DNA of 64,000 nucleotides from an uncultured SAR86 cluster bacterium (GCA_902541365.1 CACBQK010000003.1:1-64000); one strand, 5' to 3'. Shown: positions 1 through 12,174, counted from the first letter of the stretch. Numbers and translations are program-made. Notes: a model not told the origin generated them from the letters alone.

Positions 1-1316
1 AAATGTGGAATATATTTGATTCTTCGCAAAACTCTCAATCACTAATAGATTTTGTAAGGGGTGCTGAGGTATCAAATAAAAGCGCTGATCTGCTAAGTCT
101 TAATGGTATTTTTAGAGCAGAAACTAAAAACATTAAATATGCTTATGGATTTCAAATTAACAATGAGAATCTCGATATATTTTATGATGAAATAAGCCGA
201 GCTGAATTTGATGCTGATGGAAAGCTCATCAAAACAGCTGACCTCTTCTTTCTTGGCGGAGGCAAAAATGTATCAAAAAGTAGAAATGGTAAGGCCCTTT
301 TTGTTGAAGCTGAGCGGAGATTTCTTGAAGCACTTGATATAAGAATTGCAGGACGTTACGAAGAGATGAAAAATGAATCATCATTCGATCCAAAATTATC
401 AATGAAATACCAATTTAATGAGTCTTTGACGTTAAGATTTTCAAGGGGAAGTGCATTTTCAGCTCCATCTATGGCTCAAATGTTTTCTAGCCAAATTAAT
501 CTTGGAAGCGTAAGAGATATCGATGACTCAGTATTTGTAAGGCAAGCTTCGATCGGCAATCCTGACTTAAAACCCTCAACATCATCTAATCAAAATTTTG
601 GATTAATTTTCCAAAAAGATAGTTATAAGTTTTCAATTGATTACTGGGAAGTTAATTACGATGATCGTATTGAAGTTGAAAGTGCTCAAGCTTTGTTAAC
701 TCAAGATCCCTTTGGCCCAAGTATCACAAGAAATGAATTTGGTGATCTCATTGGTGTGACGACGACTTATTTCAATGAGGAGAATACAAAGATTAGTGGT
801 ACAGACTTTCAATTTGACTATATATTTGAGTTAAATAATTACTCGCCGATAAGTCTCAGAGTTAAAGGAACTATATTTGATGAATTCTTGACGCCGCAAA
901 TTACTGCAGATGGCTTATCAAAGATGATTAACAGGGTTGGTAAATTTAATTACGATTCCCATACCCACTCTCTTCCAAAAAAACGTCTGAATGCTTTTAT
1001 GGACTGGGAGCACAATGGTTACCTTTTGAGCTTAATCACAAGATATGTAGATGAATATACCAACCAGCGACCTATTACAGGTCTTGGAGCAAGTCTAGGA
1101 TACAAGAATAAAGTTAATTCCTTTTTGGTGTTTGATATCTCAGCCAGAAAATCAATAGATCTTAATGAGGGTAATATCAATTTTGGTATTGCGATAATTA
1201 ATGCGCTGGATGAATCTGCTCCTAGATTGTATGATGCTCCCGATTTCAGCTTTGATACAAGAGTTCATGATCCTCGTGGAAGACTTGTTAATCTAAATCT
1301 GGAATATAATTTTTAA
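1..1316 (+). CDS. TonB-dependent outer-membrane receptor, C-terminal part (5' end outside window)
   Basis: This is the C-terminal 437 residues of an outer-membrane beta-barrel that would import a ligand using TonB energy. Visible signs are repeated amphipathic strand pairs and the conserved stretch SLTLRFSRGSAFSAPSMAQMF followed by IGNPDLKPSTSSNQNFG, the usual 'R..yg.gfraPs..ql....GNp.LkPe.s...e.G' pattern of TonB-dependent receptors. The chain ends in the outer-membrane signature LNLEYNF with a terminal Phe. The plug domain and TonB box lie upstream, off the left edge, since family members are usually 700-1000 residues. The listed ATG is simply the first Met in the window. The ligand cannot be told. 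The gene is followed after 24 bases by the RNase R-like gene, in the same reading frame. Confidence 0.88.
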   Translation, partial: MWNIFDSSQNSQSLIDFVRGAEVSNKSADLLSLNGIFRAETKNIKYAYGFQINNENLDIFYDEISRAEFDADGKLIKTADLFFLGGGKNVSKSRNGKALFVEAERRFLEALDIRIAGRYEEMKNESSFDPKLSMKYQFNESLTLRFSRGSAFSAPSMAQMFSSQINLGSVRDIDDSVFVRQASIGNPDLKPSTSSNQNFGLIFQKDSYKFSIDYWEVNYDDRIEVESAQALLTQDPFGPSITRNEFGDLIGVTTTYFNEENTKISGTDFQFDYIFELNNYSPISLRVKGTIFDEFLTPQITADGLSKMINRVGKFNYDSHTHSLPKKRLNAFMDWEHNGYLLSLITRYVDEYTNQRPITGLGASLGYKNKVNSFLVFDISARKSIDLNEGNINFGIAIINALDESAPRLYDAPDFSFDTRVHDPRGRLVNLNLEYNF

Positions 1317-1340
1317 CCTCAAAATAGTAAGAGCAAATTA

Positions 1341-2810
1341 GTGAATTTCCTAGAATACTCTATTGATCAAATCTTAGAAGAAAATCAAATTCCTCATACT
1401 TGGTCCAAATCAGTTAAAAATGAGGTGACTGGATTACAGCTTGAAAAAAATATAGATAGAAAAGATTTGTCAGAGGCAGATTTTGTAACTATTGATGGAA
1501 AGGATGCAAAAGATTTTGATGATGCAGTCCTCTGCAAAAAGTTAAAGACAGGATACAAATTATCGGTTGCAATAGCTGATGTTAGCAGCCTTGTTAGGCC
1601 TGGGAGTGAAATAGACAAGGCAGCAAAAGAAAGAGGAACTTCTATTTATTTTCCAAATACTGTTATACCCATGTTGCCGGAAGAAATAAGTAATGATTTA
1701 TGTTCTCTTGTACCAAATAAAATCAGAAATGTTGTTGTTTCAGATATTACTTTTGATACTGATGGTGAGATTAAAGATTATGATTTTTATGAAGCTAAGA
1801 TTGAATCAAAATATAGACTGACATATTCAGAGGTTGAAGAAGCTATTCTAAGAAAGAAAAAAATTGGTTCAACAAGTGTTAATGGGTCTATTAATGCTCT
1901 TAAAGATTTAACAATCGCCCTCCTTGATAAACGCGCGAAAAGGAATGCTTTAGAAATTGAATCAAATGAACCAATATTGAAAATAAATAATATAGGAGAA
2001 GTTGAGGCAATAAAGCTTTCAAGGAGAATGTTTGCCCATCAGATGATTGAAGAAGCCATGATAGCCGCAAATATATGCGCGATCATGTTCGTAAAAAGTT
2101 CATTAGAGATATCAATAAATAGATTTCATGATAAGCCAGATGCAGATAAGTTATTGGCACTATTTGAAAAATTTCAAAGCTTTGGATTAAAAAGATCTGA
2201 TGACCCAATAATTTTGCTACAACGATGTATTGAGATTGCAAAAAGAAGTGAAAATGCAACTTCTCTTCAAAGCCTTATTTTGCAGGGTCTTCCAAGAGCG
2301 ATTTATTCTTCAAAAAAATCTAGTCACTTTGGCCTTCAGCTTGAGGAATATTCTCATTTCACATCCCCGATAAGAAGATATCCAGATCTAATAATTCACA
2401 GACTAATAAAATCAATTTTAAAGAAAGAAAAAGTACATTTTGATGAAGAAGCTTTCGAGGAGGAATGCGGAAATTTATCTGATTTAGAAAAAAGAGCTGA
2501 AAAATCATCTAGGCAAGTAACTCAGCAATTAATTTGTTTTTTCTTAAAAGAAAGAGTTGGAAATGTCATGCCAGCAAGAGTAGTTGGCGTAACTCATTTT
2601 GGAGTGTTTTGTGAATTAGAAGGTTTCTTTGTCTCAGGATTAATGCATGTATCAGACCTTAAAGATGATCATTATGTATATAGTGAGAGAAATAATATAC
2701 TGAAAGGTAGAAGATCTGGTAAAACATTCAAGATAGGAGATCAATTCAATGTAAGGATTGATGCAGTTATTCCAGAAGAGAGAAAAATAATATTATCTAA
2801 AAATAAATAA
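1341..2810 (+). CDS. rnr: RNase R/RNase II family 3'-5' exoribonuclease lacking N-terminal cold-shock domains
   Basis: This is a hydrolytic 3'-5' exoribonuclease of the RNB family, 489 residues from a GTG start. The RNB catalytic core begins almost at once: TIDGKDAKDFDDAV at about 50-63 carries Asp52, Asp58, Asp60 and Asp61, spaced like the metal-binding Asp cluster of E. coli RNase R. HFTSPIRRYPDLIIHR follows near the end of the RNB domain, and a C-terminal S1 domain covers about 405-489 (MPARVVGVTHFGVFCELEGF). E. coli RNase R and RNase II are about 813 and 644 residues, with two cold-shock OB domains before RNB; here both are absent. An in-frame stop (the receptor's own TAA at 1314-1316) rules out an upstream extension. 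The rlmB start overlaps its stop by one base, matching the rnr-rlmB pairing of gammaproteobacteria. Confidence 0.9.
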   Translation: MNFLEYSIDQILEENQIPHTWSKSVKNEVTGLQLEKNIDRKDLSEADFVTIDGKDAKDFDDAVLCKKLKTGYKLSVAIADVSSLVRPGSEIDKAAKERGTSIYFPNTVIPMLPEEISNDLCSLVPNKIRNVVVSDITFDTDGEIKDYDFYEAKIESKYRLTYSEVEEAILRKKKIGSTSVNGSINALKDLTIALLDKRAKRNALEIESNEPILKINNIGEVEAIKLSRRMFAHQMIEEAMIAANICAIMFVKSSLEISINRFHDKPDADKLLALFEKFQSFGLKRSDDPIILLQRCIEIAKRSENATSLQSLILQGLPRAIYSSKKSSHFGLQLEEYSHFTSPIRRYPDLIIHRLIKSILKKEKVHFDEEAFEEECGNLSDLEKRAEKSSRQVTQQLICFFLKERVGNVMPARVVGVTHFGVFCELEGFFVSGLMHVSDLKDDHYVYSERNNILKGRRSGKTFKIGDQFNVRIDAVIPEERKIILSKNK

Positions 2811-3523
2811 TGAAAACTGACAGCAAAATAAGAGAAGGCTTTCATTCAATCGAAATTCTTCTGAAAAATAAGCCAGAAGTTATTAAAAAAGTTCTTGTTC
2901 CTGAGGCAAGAGAAGATGTAAGAATGCTTAAGTTGCTTCAAAAGTGCTCTGATAATGGTGTTGCTGTAGAAAAATCAAAGAAAATTAAAAAAAACCCACA
3001 AGCGATTGTATCTTCAATGGATATCGGTGATTTAAAAGATCTAAAAAATTATTTAGAAAACCTTTCTAGTGGCGTCCCAATATTTGTGGTATTAGATAAT
3101 GTAATTGATCCAAGAAATATGGGTGCAATCATGAGATCTTCTGCAATTTATGGGGTAGATGGAATTATTATTAACAAAAATCATTGTTCTCCCTTAACAG
3201 AAGTTGTTCATAGAACATCTAGTGGTGGGTCAGATTTACTAAAGATTTATATGGTTTCTAATCTTATAAACTGTGTTAAGGCGCTTCAAGATTTCGGAAT
3301 CGAAGTAATTGGTTTAAGTGAACATTCTGATAAAACAATTGATCAACTTAGTTTGTCTGGAGCAGCGCTTGTATTGGGATCTGAAGAAAAAGGCATAAGA
3401 GAAAAAACGCTCTCTAATTGTGATCATAAAGTAAATTTAGTTAGAAATGATAAAATAAACAGCTTAAATGTTGCTGTTGCAGCAGGAATAGCCTTAAGCG
3501 AAATAAAAAAAACTAATGGCTAG
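2810..3523 (+). CDS. rlmB: 23S rRNA (guanosine-2'-O-)-methyltransferase RlmB, SpoU/TrmH family
   Basis: This SpoU-family enzyme is expected to 2'-O-methylate G2251 in the peptidyl-transferase P-loop of 23S rRNA, using S-adenosylmethionine. The three trefoil-knot motifs are visible: VVLDNVIDPRNMGAIMRSS (motif 1), ALVLGSEEKGI (motif 2) and NSLNVAVAAGIALSEI (motif 3). The N-terminus (REGFHSIEILLKN) fits the small L30e-like substrate-binding domain. Its 237 residues are close to the usual 240-250. It overlaps the exonuclease stop by one base (TAATG), so the pair is probably translationally coupled. The rnr linkage favours RlmB over other TrmH paralogues. Confidence 0.92.
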   Translation: MKTDSKIREGFHSIEILLKNKPEVIKKVLVPEAREDVRMLKLLQKCSDNGVAVEKSKKIKKNPQAIVSSMDIGDLKDLKNYLENLSSGVPIFVVLDNVIDPRNMGAIMRSSAIYGVDGIIINKNHCSPLTEVVHRTSSGGSDLLKIYMVSNLINCVKALQDFGIEVIGLSEHSDKTIDQLSLSGAALVLGSEEKGIREKTLSNCDHKVNLVRNDKINSLNVAVAAGIALSEIKKTNG

Positions 3524-3551
3524 AAAATATATATTAGATTAGACTTTATCA

Positions 3552-4466
3552 ATGCTTAAACAAAGGACACTTAGAAATTCTATAAAGGCTTCAGGAATAG
3601 GACTTCATTCCGGTAAACAAGTTAATATTGAACTCCATCCAGCTGATGCAAATACTGGAATTAGATTCGTAAGGACTGATCTAGAACCACATCTTGAAAT
3701 TCATGCTACTGCAAGAGAAGTTGGTTTCACAACATTATCTACAACGCTGGGGTCTGGCGAACATAAAATATCAACAATAGAGCACCTCTTATCAGCAATT
3801 GCGGGACTTGGCATAGATAATTGTCTTATTGAAGTTGATGGCCCTGAAATGCCTATCATGGATGGAAGCGCAGGACCCTTTGTTTTTCTTCTCCAAGCTG
3901 CAGGAATTGCTGATCAGGATGAAAAAAAGAAATTTATAAAAGTTTTAAAAGAGGTAAGAGTTGAGCGAGACGATGCATACGCATTTATAAGACCATTTGA
4001 TGGCTTTAAGGTTTCATTTTCAATTGATTTCAATCATCCGGTACAAAGAAGATTTCCTGCTGAATCAACAATCGATTTTTCATCGACCTCTTTTGTAAGA
4101 GAAGTTTGCAGAGCAAGAACTTTTGGTTTTAATAAAGATGTTGAGATGTTACAAAAAAATAATCTAGCTTTAGGCGCTAGTGTTGCAAATGCAATCAATA
4201 TTGGAGAGGAAGAGATTATCAATGAAGAAGGTCTTCGCTTTGATGATGAGTTTGTGAAGCACAAGATTCTTGATGCAATTGGAGATCTTTATTTGCTGGG
4301 TCACAACCTTATTGGGCAGTATGTTGGATATAAGTCAGGTCATGCATTAAATAATAGTTTACTGAGAAAGATCAGCGAAACAGAAGATGCTTTTGAGGTA
4401 ATTGAGTTTGATAATATTGATGAGGCTCCAATTTCATATGTAAGGCCGCCTTTCGAAGGTCTCTAG
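3552..4466 (+). CDS. lpxC: UDP-3-O-acyl-N-acetylglucosamine deacetylase
   Basis: LpxC is the zinc amidase that commits UDP-acyl-GlcNAc to lipid A synthesis, in the cytoplasm. The 304-residue protein has the full set of metal and catalytic residues: His78 in [16 protein letters not shown], His237 and Asp241 in [15 protein letters not shown], and His264 in SGHALNN, all one position off the E. coli numbering (H79, H238, D242, H265). The N-terminal motif SGIGLHSGK is also present. Upstream lies rlmB with a 28-base gap and downstream secA with a 9-base gap. ftsZ, which precedes lpxC in most gammaproteobacteria, is not here. Its presence means the cell makes lipid A. Confidence 0.97.
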   Translation: MLKQRTLRNSIKASGIGLHSGKQVNIELHPADANTGIRFVRTDLEPHLEIHATAREVGFTTLSTTLGSGEHKISTIEHLLSAIAGLGIDNCLIEVDGPEMPIMDGSAGPFVFLLQAAGIADQDEKKKFIKVLKEVRVERDDAYAFIRPFDGFKVSFSIDFNHPVQRRFPAESTIDFSSTSFVREVCRARTFGFNKDVEMLQKNNLALGASVANAINIGEEEIINEEGLRFDDEFVKHKILDAIGDLYLLGHNLIGQYVGYKSGHALNNSLLRKISETEDAFEVIEFDNIDEAPISYVRPPFEGL

Positions 4467-4475
4467 AATAAAAAA

Positions 4476-7181
4476 ATGTTCGGTTTTATTGGCAAAATCT
4501 TTGGAACGAGTAACGATAGAAATCTGAAAAGAATGCAAAAGTTTGTTGATGCTATCAACAGCTTAGATGAAGATTATAGCTCCAAAGAAGATAGCTTCTA
4601 TAGTGCATTAAAATCAGATTTATCTAAAAAGTTCTCCCAAAATAATGACTTATACTCAATACTTCCTGAAGCATTCGCTGCTGTAAGAGAAGCTGGCAAA
4701 AGAACTATTGGTCTCAGACATTTTGATGCACAAATGCTTGGTGGGATTGCTCTTGCAGAGGGAAATATAGCTGAGATGAAAACTGGTGAGGGAAAGACTC
4801 TCGTCGCTACACTACCAACTTTCCTTAATTCTGCAATGGGTAATAAGGTTATCTTAGTTACTGTAAATGACTATCTTGCAAAAAGAGATGCAGAATGGAT
4901 GCGTCCTATTTATGAATTCTTAGGTCTTTCTGTGGGTGTTATTTATTCTGGTCAAGAATTAAGTGAGAAAGCAGCAGCCTATGACTGCGATGTCATATAT
5001 GCCACAAATAATGAGCTTGGGTTTGATTATTTAAGAGATAATATGGCTCTTAGAGCAGAGGACAGAGTTCAGTGCTCACTTGATTTTGCAATTGTCGATG
5101 AAGTTGATTCAATTTTGATTGATGAGGCAAGAACGCCTCTTATTATTTCTGGTCCGAGTAATGAAAGCTCAGAGATTTATTCACATATTAAGTCAATTGT
5201 TCCCAAACTAAAAAGGCAGTTAAGAGAAGAGACTGAAGAAGAGCCATTAGAGGAGAGCGAAATTGGCCATTACATAATTGATGAAAAAAATAGAAATATC
5301 GACCTCACTGATGAAGGTTATATGTTAGTTGAGTCTCTCTTAGAGGATATGGATATATTATCTAGTTCTGGAAATCTCTATTCTGTATCAAATATAAAGA
5401 TAATGAGATTTGTTCAAGCTACATTAAGAGCAAATTTTTTATATAACAGAGATGTTCACTATCTTGTAAGAAATGGTGAAGTAGTCTTGATTGATGAGCA
5501 TACGGGAAGAAGTATGCCAGGCAGGAGAATATCTGAGGGTGTTCATCAAGCACTTGAATGTAAGGAAAATGTAACTATTCAGAGAGAATCACAAACTCTT
5601 GCATCTACTACTTTCCAGAACTTCTTTAGGCTTTTTGATACCTTATCTGGAATGACTGGTACTGCTGATACTGAGGCATTAGAATTCAATCAGATCTATG
5701 GCCTTAATGTTGTTGTAATACCAACAAATAAAAAAATGATCAGAGATGATCAGGATGATCTTGTTTTCCTTTCTAAAACTGCCAAGTATAAAGCTCTCAT
5801 AAAAAAGATTGAGGAGCTAAGAGAAAGTCATGTTCCGGTTCTAGTTGGAACAGTTTCAGTTGAGTCCTCTGAAGAAGTTTCAAATCTTCTTAAGAAGAAA
5901 AATATTCCTCATCAGGTTTTAAATGCCAAACAGCACGAAAGAGAAGCAGAAGTAATTGCAAATGCAGGTAAGCCAGGAGTTGTTACAATCGCTACCAACA
6001 TGGCAGGTCGTGGAACAGATATTGTCCTTGGAGGTAAAAAAGAGAACAACAAAGAATGGGAATCCAGCCATCAGACAGTTTTGGATGCAGGTGGTCTATG
6101 TATATTGGGTACTGAAAGGCATGAGTCAAGGAGAATAGATAATCAGCTTCGCGGACGTTCCGGAAGACAAGGAGATCCAGGTAGCTCGCAGTTTTTTCTA
6201 TCTTTAGAGGATGATCTATTAAGGCTTTTCATTACAGATAGTAGGAGAGCATTATTTGAGAGAATAGGAATGGGAGATGATCACATTGAGCACAAAATGC
6301 TTTCGCGCGGAATTGAGAATGCACAAAAGCGCATAGAAAACCGTAATTTTGATATTCGAAAAAACTTGCTTGAATATGACGATGTTGCAAATGATCAAAG
6401 GACCGCAATTTATGCTCTTAGAAATGATCTGCTTGAAGAAGATGATATTGAAGAAACAATTCAGGGGCTAATTGAGGAAAGCTTTGAAAATTCAATATAT
6501 TCCTTTATTCCATTTGAATCAGTTGAATCACAATGGAAAACTTCAGAACTTGATCAATTCCTAAAAGAAAGTTTTCAATTCAATAAAGAGTTTAAGCCCG
6601 TCATAGACAACGATAAGTCTTTAGGTGTTGAAGAAATTAAAAATATTATTATTTCAGAAGCTAAAGATATGTATAAATCAAAATTTGAACATATTGGCGA
6701 GCAAAGGAAGCTTTTAGAAAAACAAATCATGCTGCAGGTACTTGATGTCCACTGGAAAGAACATTTAGCAGAAATGGATCATCTTCGACAAAGTGTAGGT
6801 CTGAGAGCATATGCTCAAAAAAATCCTAAAAATGAATACAAAAGAGAAGCTTTTAATATGTTTGAGAACATGCTGGATGAAATAAATTCAGAAACTGTAA
6901 GAATCTTATTCAATATTCAAATTGCTACTAAAGAAGAAATAGAAAAAATTGAAAAAGATAATCTTAAAAATGCTGAAAAAAATCTGGAGCTGAAAAAGAA
7001 TGAAGATCCATCTCAGATTGCTCAAAGTCCTGAAAAACATCATAAAACTGAACAAGTCATAGCATCAGAAAAGATTGGAAGGAATGAGCTTGTAAAAATA
7101 ACTAATGGTGAAGAAACTAAAGAGATGAAGTATAAAAAAGCTAAGTCATTAATCGAGACTGGTGGATGGAGAATAATTTAG
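4476..7181 (+). CDS. secA: Preprotein translocase ATPase SecA, zinc-ligand-free C-terminal tail
   Basis: SecA is the ATP-driven motor that pushes preproteins through SecYEG. Its 901 residues show Walker A MKTGEGKT at 101-108, the Walker B-type DEVDSILIDEARTPLI, the TNMAGRGTDIVLGG and GTERHESRRIDNQLRGRSGRQGDPG helicase motifs, and the helical-scaffold end HWKEHLAEMDHLRQSVGLRAYAQKNP. The tail is odd: E. coli-type SecA ends in [21 protein letters not shown], a zinc finger that binds SecB and lipids. Here the tail keeps KIGRNEL and KYKKAKSLI but has no Cys or His, and ends GGWRII. The ThiE-like gene overlaps its last 16 bases, as in the lpxC-secA-mutT order of relatives. Confidence 0.98.
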   Translation: MFGFIGKIFGTSNDRNLKRMQKFVDAINSLDEDYSSKEDSFYSALKSDLSKKFSQNNDLYSILPEAFAAVREAGKRTIGLRHFDAQMLGGIALAEGNIAEMKTGEGKTLVATLPTFLNSAMGNKVILVTVNDYLAKRDAEWMRPIYEFLGLSVGVIYSGQELSEKAAAYDCDVIYATNNELGFDYLRDNMALRAEDRVQCSLDFAIVDEVDSILIDEARTPLIISGPSNESSEIYSHIKSIVPKLKRQLREETEEEPLEESEIGHYIIDEKNRNIDLTDEGYMLVESLLEDMDILSSSGNLYSVSNIKIMRFVQATLRANFLYNRDVHYLVRNGEVVLIDEHTGRSMPGRRISEGVHQALECKENVTIQRESQTLASTTFQNFFRLFDTLSGMTGTADTEALEFNQIYGLNVVVIPTNKKMIRDDQDDLVFLSKTAKYKALIKKIEELRESHVPVLVGTVSVESSEEVSNLLKKKNIPHQVLNAKQHEREAEVIANAGKPGVVTIATNMAGRGTDIVLGGKKENNKEWESSHQTVLDAGGLCILGTERHESRRIDNQLRGRSGRQGDPGSSQFFLSLEDDLLRLFITDSRRALFERIGMGDDHIEHKMLSRGIENAQKRIENRNFDIRKNLLEYDDVANDQRTAIYALRNDLLEEDDIEETIQGLIEESFENSIYSFIPFESVESQWKTSELDQFLKESFQFNKEFKPVIDNDKSLGVEEIKNIIISEAKDMYKSKFEHIGEQRKLLEKQIMLQVLDVHWKEHLAEMDHLRQSVGLRAYAQKNPKNEYKREAFNMFENMLDEINSETVRILFNIQIATKEEIEKIEKDNLKNAEKNLELKKNEDPSQIAQSPEKHHKTEQVIASEKIGRNELVKITNGEETKEMKYKKAKSLIETGGWRII

Positions 7182-7789
7182 GAAGAGAACATAGCAGCAT
7201 TGCTATAACACCTGACCTCTCCCATGAAAATATAAGTTCATATATAAATAATCTTGAATTAATAAGAAGGAATTCTCATAAAGTTGATTTTCTTATAATC
7301 CGAAATAAATCCTTGGATAGAGACGGGTATCAAAAATTAGCTGAAAGAATAATGGAATCATTGAATGGGAAAATGCCATGCATTCTTCATTTTGATAATT
7401 TAGATTCTTTTATGGGGATGAGTGATTTAATTAATGAAAGTTATGGCGTGCATTTTACAAGTTCTCTTTTGAAAGAATTAAAAAAGGATGATCTTAAGCA
7501 TTTTGAAAAAAAGAAGCTACTTGGTGGCTCTTGTCATAATGAAAAAGAGATATCTTTGGCTAGCAATTTAGGTTTAAATTATTGTATTTTGGGTCCTATC
7601 AAAGACAAGCTCATAGACAAAAAGATTATTACGAAAGGAATAGGTTGGGATAAATTTTCAGATATGGCTAAAAAATCTTTGATAAAAATCTATGCTATTG
7701 GAGGTTTAAGCAATGATGATTTAGAGATTGCTTCCAAACACTATGCATGTGGAATAGCAGGAATCTCAATGTTTAATCAATCCTCATAG
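7166..7789 (+). CDS. ThiE/TenI-type (thiamine phosphate synthase-like) domain protein, likely remnant of a Nudix-ThiE fusion
   Basis: This 207-residue protein looks like the TMP synthase/TenI (beta/alpha)8 superfamily. It has an N-terminal SSIAITPDL resembling the 'lYaITp' strand, [10 protein letters not shown] in place of the 'GvHlgq.dl' segment, [26 protein letters not shown] matching the 'g.S.H...e...a...gaDyv..GPv' motif, and a C-terminal [14 protein letters not shown] matching 'p.vAiGGi'. In many gammaproteobacteria the gene after secA is MutT, often fused to such a domain; here no Nudix box exists. It starts inside secA (16-base overlap) and its last 13 bases overlap convergent yacG. 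The substrate is unknown, and true thiamine synthesis is not implied. Confidence 0.7.
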   Translation: MENNLGREHSSIAITPDLSHENISSYINNLELIRRNSHKVDFLIIRNKSLDRDGYQKLAERIMESLNGKMPCILHFDNLDSFMGMSDLINESYGVHFTSSLLKELKKDDLKHFEKKKLLGGSCHNEKEISLASNLGLNYCILGPIKDKLIDKKIITKGIGWDKFSDMAKKSLIKIYAIGGLSNDDLEIASKHYACGIAGISMFNQSS

Positions 7790-7941
7790 AAATCTTCTGA
7801 CTGGATAGGTCTAGAGATCTTTTTTTCTTCATTAGCCCACTCACCCAAGTCAATGAGCTTACATTTCTTTGAGCAAAAAGGCCTATATTCATTGGAGCTG
7901 TCAATGCTCACTTTTTTTTCACAATTTGGACAGTTAATCAT
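7777..7941 (-). CDS. yacG: DNA gyrase inhibitor YacG, small zinc-finger protein (not in ORF track)
   Basis: This 54-residue ORF was read by hand from the complement of an apparent gap. It begins [12 protein letters not shown] and continues [22 protein letters not shown]. The C-x2-C...C-x3-C arrangement (Cys4, Cys7, Cys23, Cys27) followed by [10 protein letters not shown] is the signature of YacG, which in E. coli binds zinc and inhibits DNA gyrase through GyrB. It sits directly after coaE on the same strand, with an 8-base overlap, as in the coaE-(zapD)-yacG order of other gammaproteobacteria. Its last 13 bases overlap the end of the convergent ThiE-like gene. Confidence is high because motif, length and neighbours all agree. 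Confidence 0.93.
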   Translation of the reverse strand: MINCPNCEKKVSIDSSNEYRPFCSKKCKLIDLGEWANEEKKISRPIQSEDFYED

Positions 7942-8530
7942 TGTTTGCAAGAATTAAGTATTTTTTATGAATATCTTCTAGATTCATTAAAAATTCATCT
8001 TTAGTATCATTATTTTCAACTACATCATTAGCGATCTTATTCCTATCCTCAGATGAAGCCTGCGACTGAATTATTTTTAAGATCTGCTCTTCATTGGAGT
8101 TATCTCTTTTAGAGGCTCTTTCTATTTGGATTTCTTTTTTGCAATCTATTACCAAAACCCGATCATAAAATGAAGAACTGTTTGTTTCTGCTATAAGTGG
8201 AACAATAATAATCCTATATATACTATTTGAATTATTGATAAAGTTTAATATGCCATTTTGCACAATCGGATGAACTATTTCCTCCAACTTATTTTTCATT
8301 TCTGGATTTTGAAAAATATACTTTCTAAGAGCTTTTCTATCTATTTCAGAGTTTTCATCTAGAAAAGTTTCTCCGAAAATATCTAAAAACTTTTTGTATC
8401 CCTCTCCTTCTCTATCTAAGGCATTGTGGGCAAGATCATCAGCATCAATTACATCAATCTTTTTACTTTTGAAAAAATCTCCAGCTAAGCTTTTGCCTGA
8501 TCCAATTCCACCTGTTAAACCAATAAGCAT
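7934..8530 (-). CDS. coaE: Dephospho-CoA kinase
   Basis: CoaE phosphorylates the 3'-hydroxyl of the ribose in dephospho-CoA, the last step of CoA synthesis. The start [14 protein letters not shown] contains the P-loop (residues 7-14), and [13 protein letters not shown] is the expected acceptor-site motif. The LID region ([22 protein letters not shown]) and the C-terminal [11 protein letters not shown] ('ad.vI.N.g..e.l') complete the family pattern. At 198 residues it is normal in length. It lies 2 bases after the flavin reductase gene and overlaps yacG by 8 bases. coaD for the preceding step is also in this window. Confidence 0.96.
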   Translation of the reverse strand: MLIGLTGGIGSGKSLAGDFFKSKKIDVIDADDLAHNALDREGEGYKKFLDIFGETFLDENSEIDRKALRKYIFQNPEMKNKLEEIVHPIVQNGILNFINNSNSIYRIIIVPLIAETNSSSFYDRVLVIDCKKEIQIERASKRDNSNEEQILKIIQSQASSEDRNKIANDVVENNDTKDEFLMNLEDIHKKYLILANND

Positions 8531-8532
8531 CT

Positions 8533-9009
8533 CTAAATATCCAAGTACTCTCCCTTCCCATAAAGAAGAGGTTTAGTATTACTATTTTTTATCACTTCAA
8601 CTACATCCCCAAAAAAAACACTATGAGATCCGTGACTGGTAATTTCTTTTATGGTGCATGAAATAACAGATTGTGAATTTTTTATGAAGCCTATATTGTT
8701 CTTAAAATCCCAAAAATCATTATCAAATCTCTTATCAGAAAGTTCGTCTGTTCCGCAAAGATTTGATATTTGGGTTTGCGAAGAAGACAAAAAGCTAATA
8801 TTGAAATTGGAATCTTTTTTTAAAGATGAATGAATGCTTGAGTCTTTATTTATGCAAACAAGAATAGAAGGTGGTTCAAACGATAATGATGTAACGGATG
8901 AAACTGTAATAGCATGATTTTCTTTTGTTTCATCATTATATGTAGACACGACACATACAGGATAAACAAGCTCTCTCAAAGCTAGTCTGAACTCTTCTTT
9001 AATATTCAT
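8533..9009 (-). CDS. Flavin reductase-like domain protein (split-barrel FMN-binding)
   Basis: This 158-residue protein matches the flavin reductase (HpaC/ActVB) split-barrel family: FRLALRELVYPVCVVSTYN at the start, ITVSSVTSLSFEPPSILVCINKDSSIHSSLKKDSNFNISFLSS in the middle, and HSVFFGDVVEVI...PLLYGKGEY at the end. The pattern 'G.tv.sf.svs..Pp.v...' is characteristic. Such enzymes use NAD(P)H to reduce free flavin for partner monooxygenases, or bind FMN themselves. No monooxygenase is adjacent, so the partner is unknown. The gene lies just downstream of the rRNA operon terminator and 2 bases before coaE. Confidence 0.85.
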   Translation of the reverse strand: MNIKEEFRLALRELVYPVCVVSTYNDETKENHAITVSSVTSLSFEPPSILVCINKDSSIHSSLKKDSNFNISFLSSSQTQISNLCGTDELSDKRFDNDFWDFKNNIGFIKNSQSVISCTIKEITSHGSHSVFFGDVVEVIKNSNTKPLLYGKGEYLDI

Positions 9010-9052
9010 AGTTAGATTATGTGTACTTTTAATAATAAATCTAGCCTAAAAC

Positions 9053-9084
9053 AAAAAAAGCTCTCAATTTCTTGAGAGCTTTTA
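9053..9084 (-). terminator. Rho-independent terminator of the rRNA operon
   Basis: Just past the 5S 3' end, the complement strand carries a perfect 9-bp stem (AGCTCTCAA / TTGAGAGCT, 9059-9080) with a 4-base loop. It is followed on the transcribed strand by a run of seven T. Position and geometry are those of an intrinsic terminator for the rRNA transcript, separating it from the flavin reductase gene that follows on the same strand. Confidence 0.88.
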
Positions 9085-9091
9085 AATCAAA

Positions 9092-9210
9092 AGCCTGACG
9101 ATGTCCTACTCTCACACAGGGAAGCCCTGCACTACCATCGGCGCTAGTTCGTTTCACTTCTGAGTTCGAAATGGGATCAGGTGGGACCAAACTGCTATTG
9201 TCATCAGGCA
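9092..9210 (-). rRNA. rrf: 5S ribosomal RNA
   Basis: The complement strand reads TGCCTGATGACAATAGCAG at its 5' end, then the conserved CCCACCTGATCCCATTTCGA, the loop region GAACTCAGAAGTGAAACG, and it closes with AGGACATCGTCAGGC. The ends pair (GCCTGATGA / TCGTCAGGC). At about 119 nt it is of normal size. It is the third gene of the operon, 69 bases after the 23S 3' end, with no tRNA between them. Confidence 0.97.
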
Positions 9211-9279
9211 AACTGGTATGCAATTTTTAAATCACTTAAGTTTATGTATTAAGTTACTTCGCATGTAAATCCTTCTTAA

Positions 9280-12174
<2,895 letters not shown>

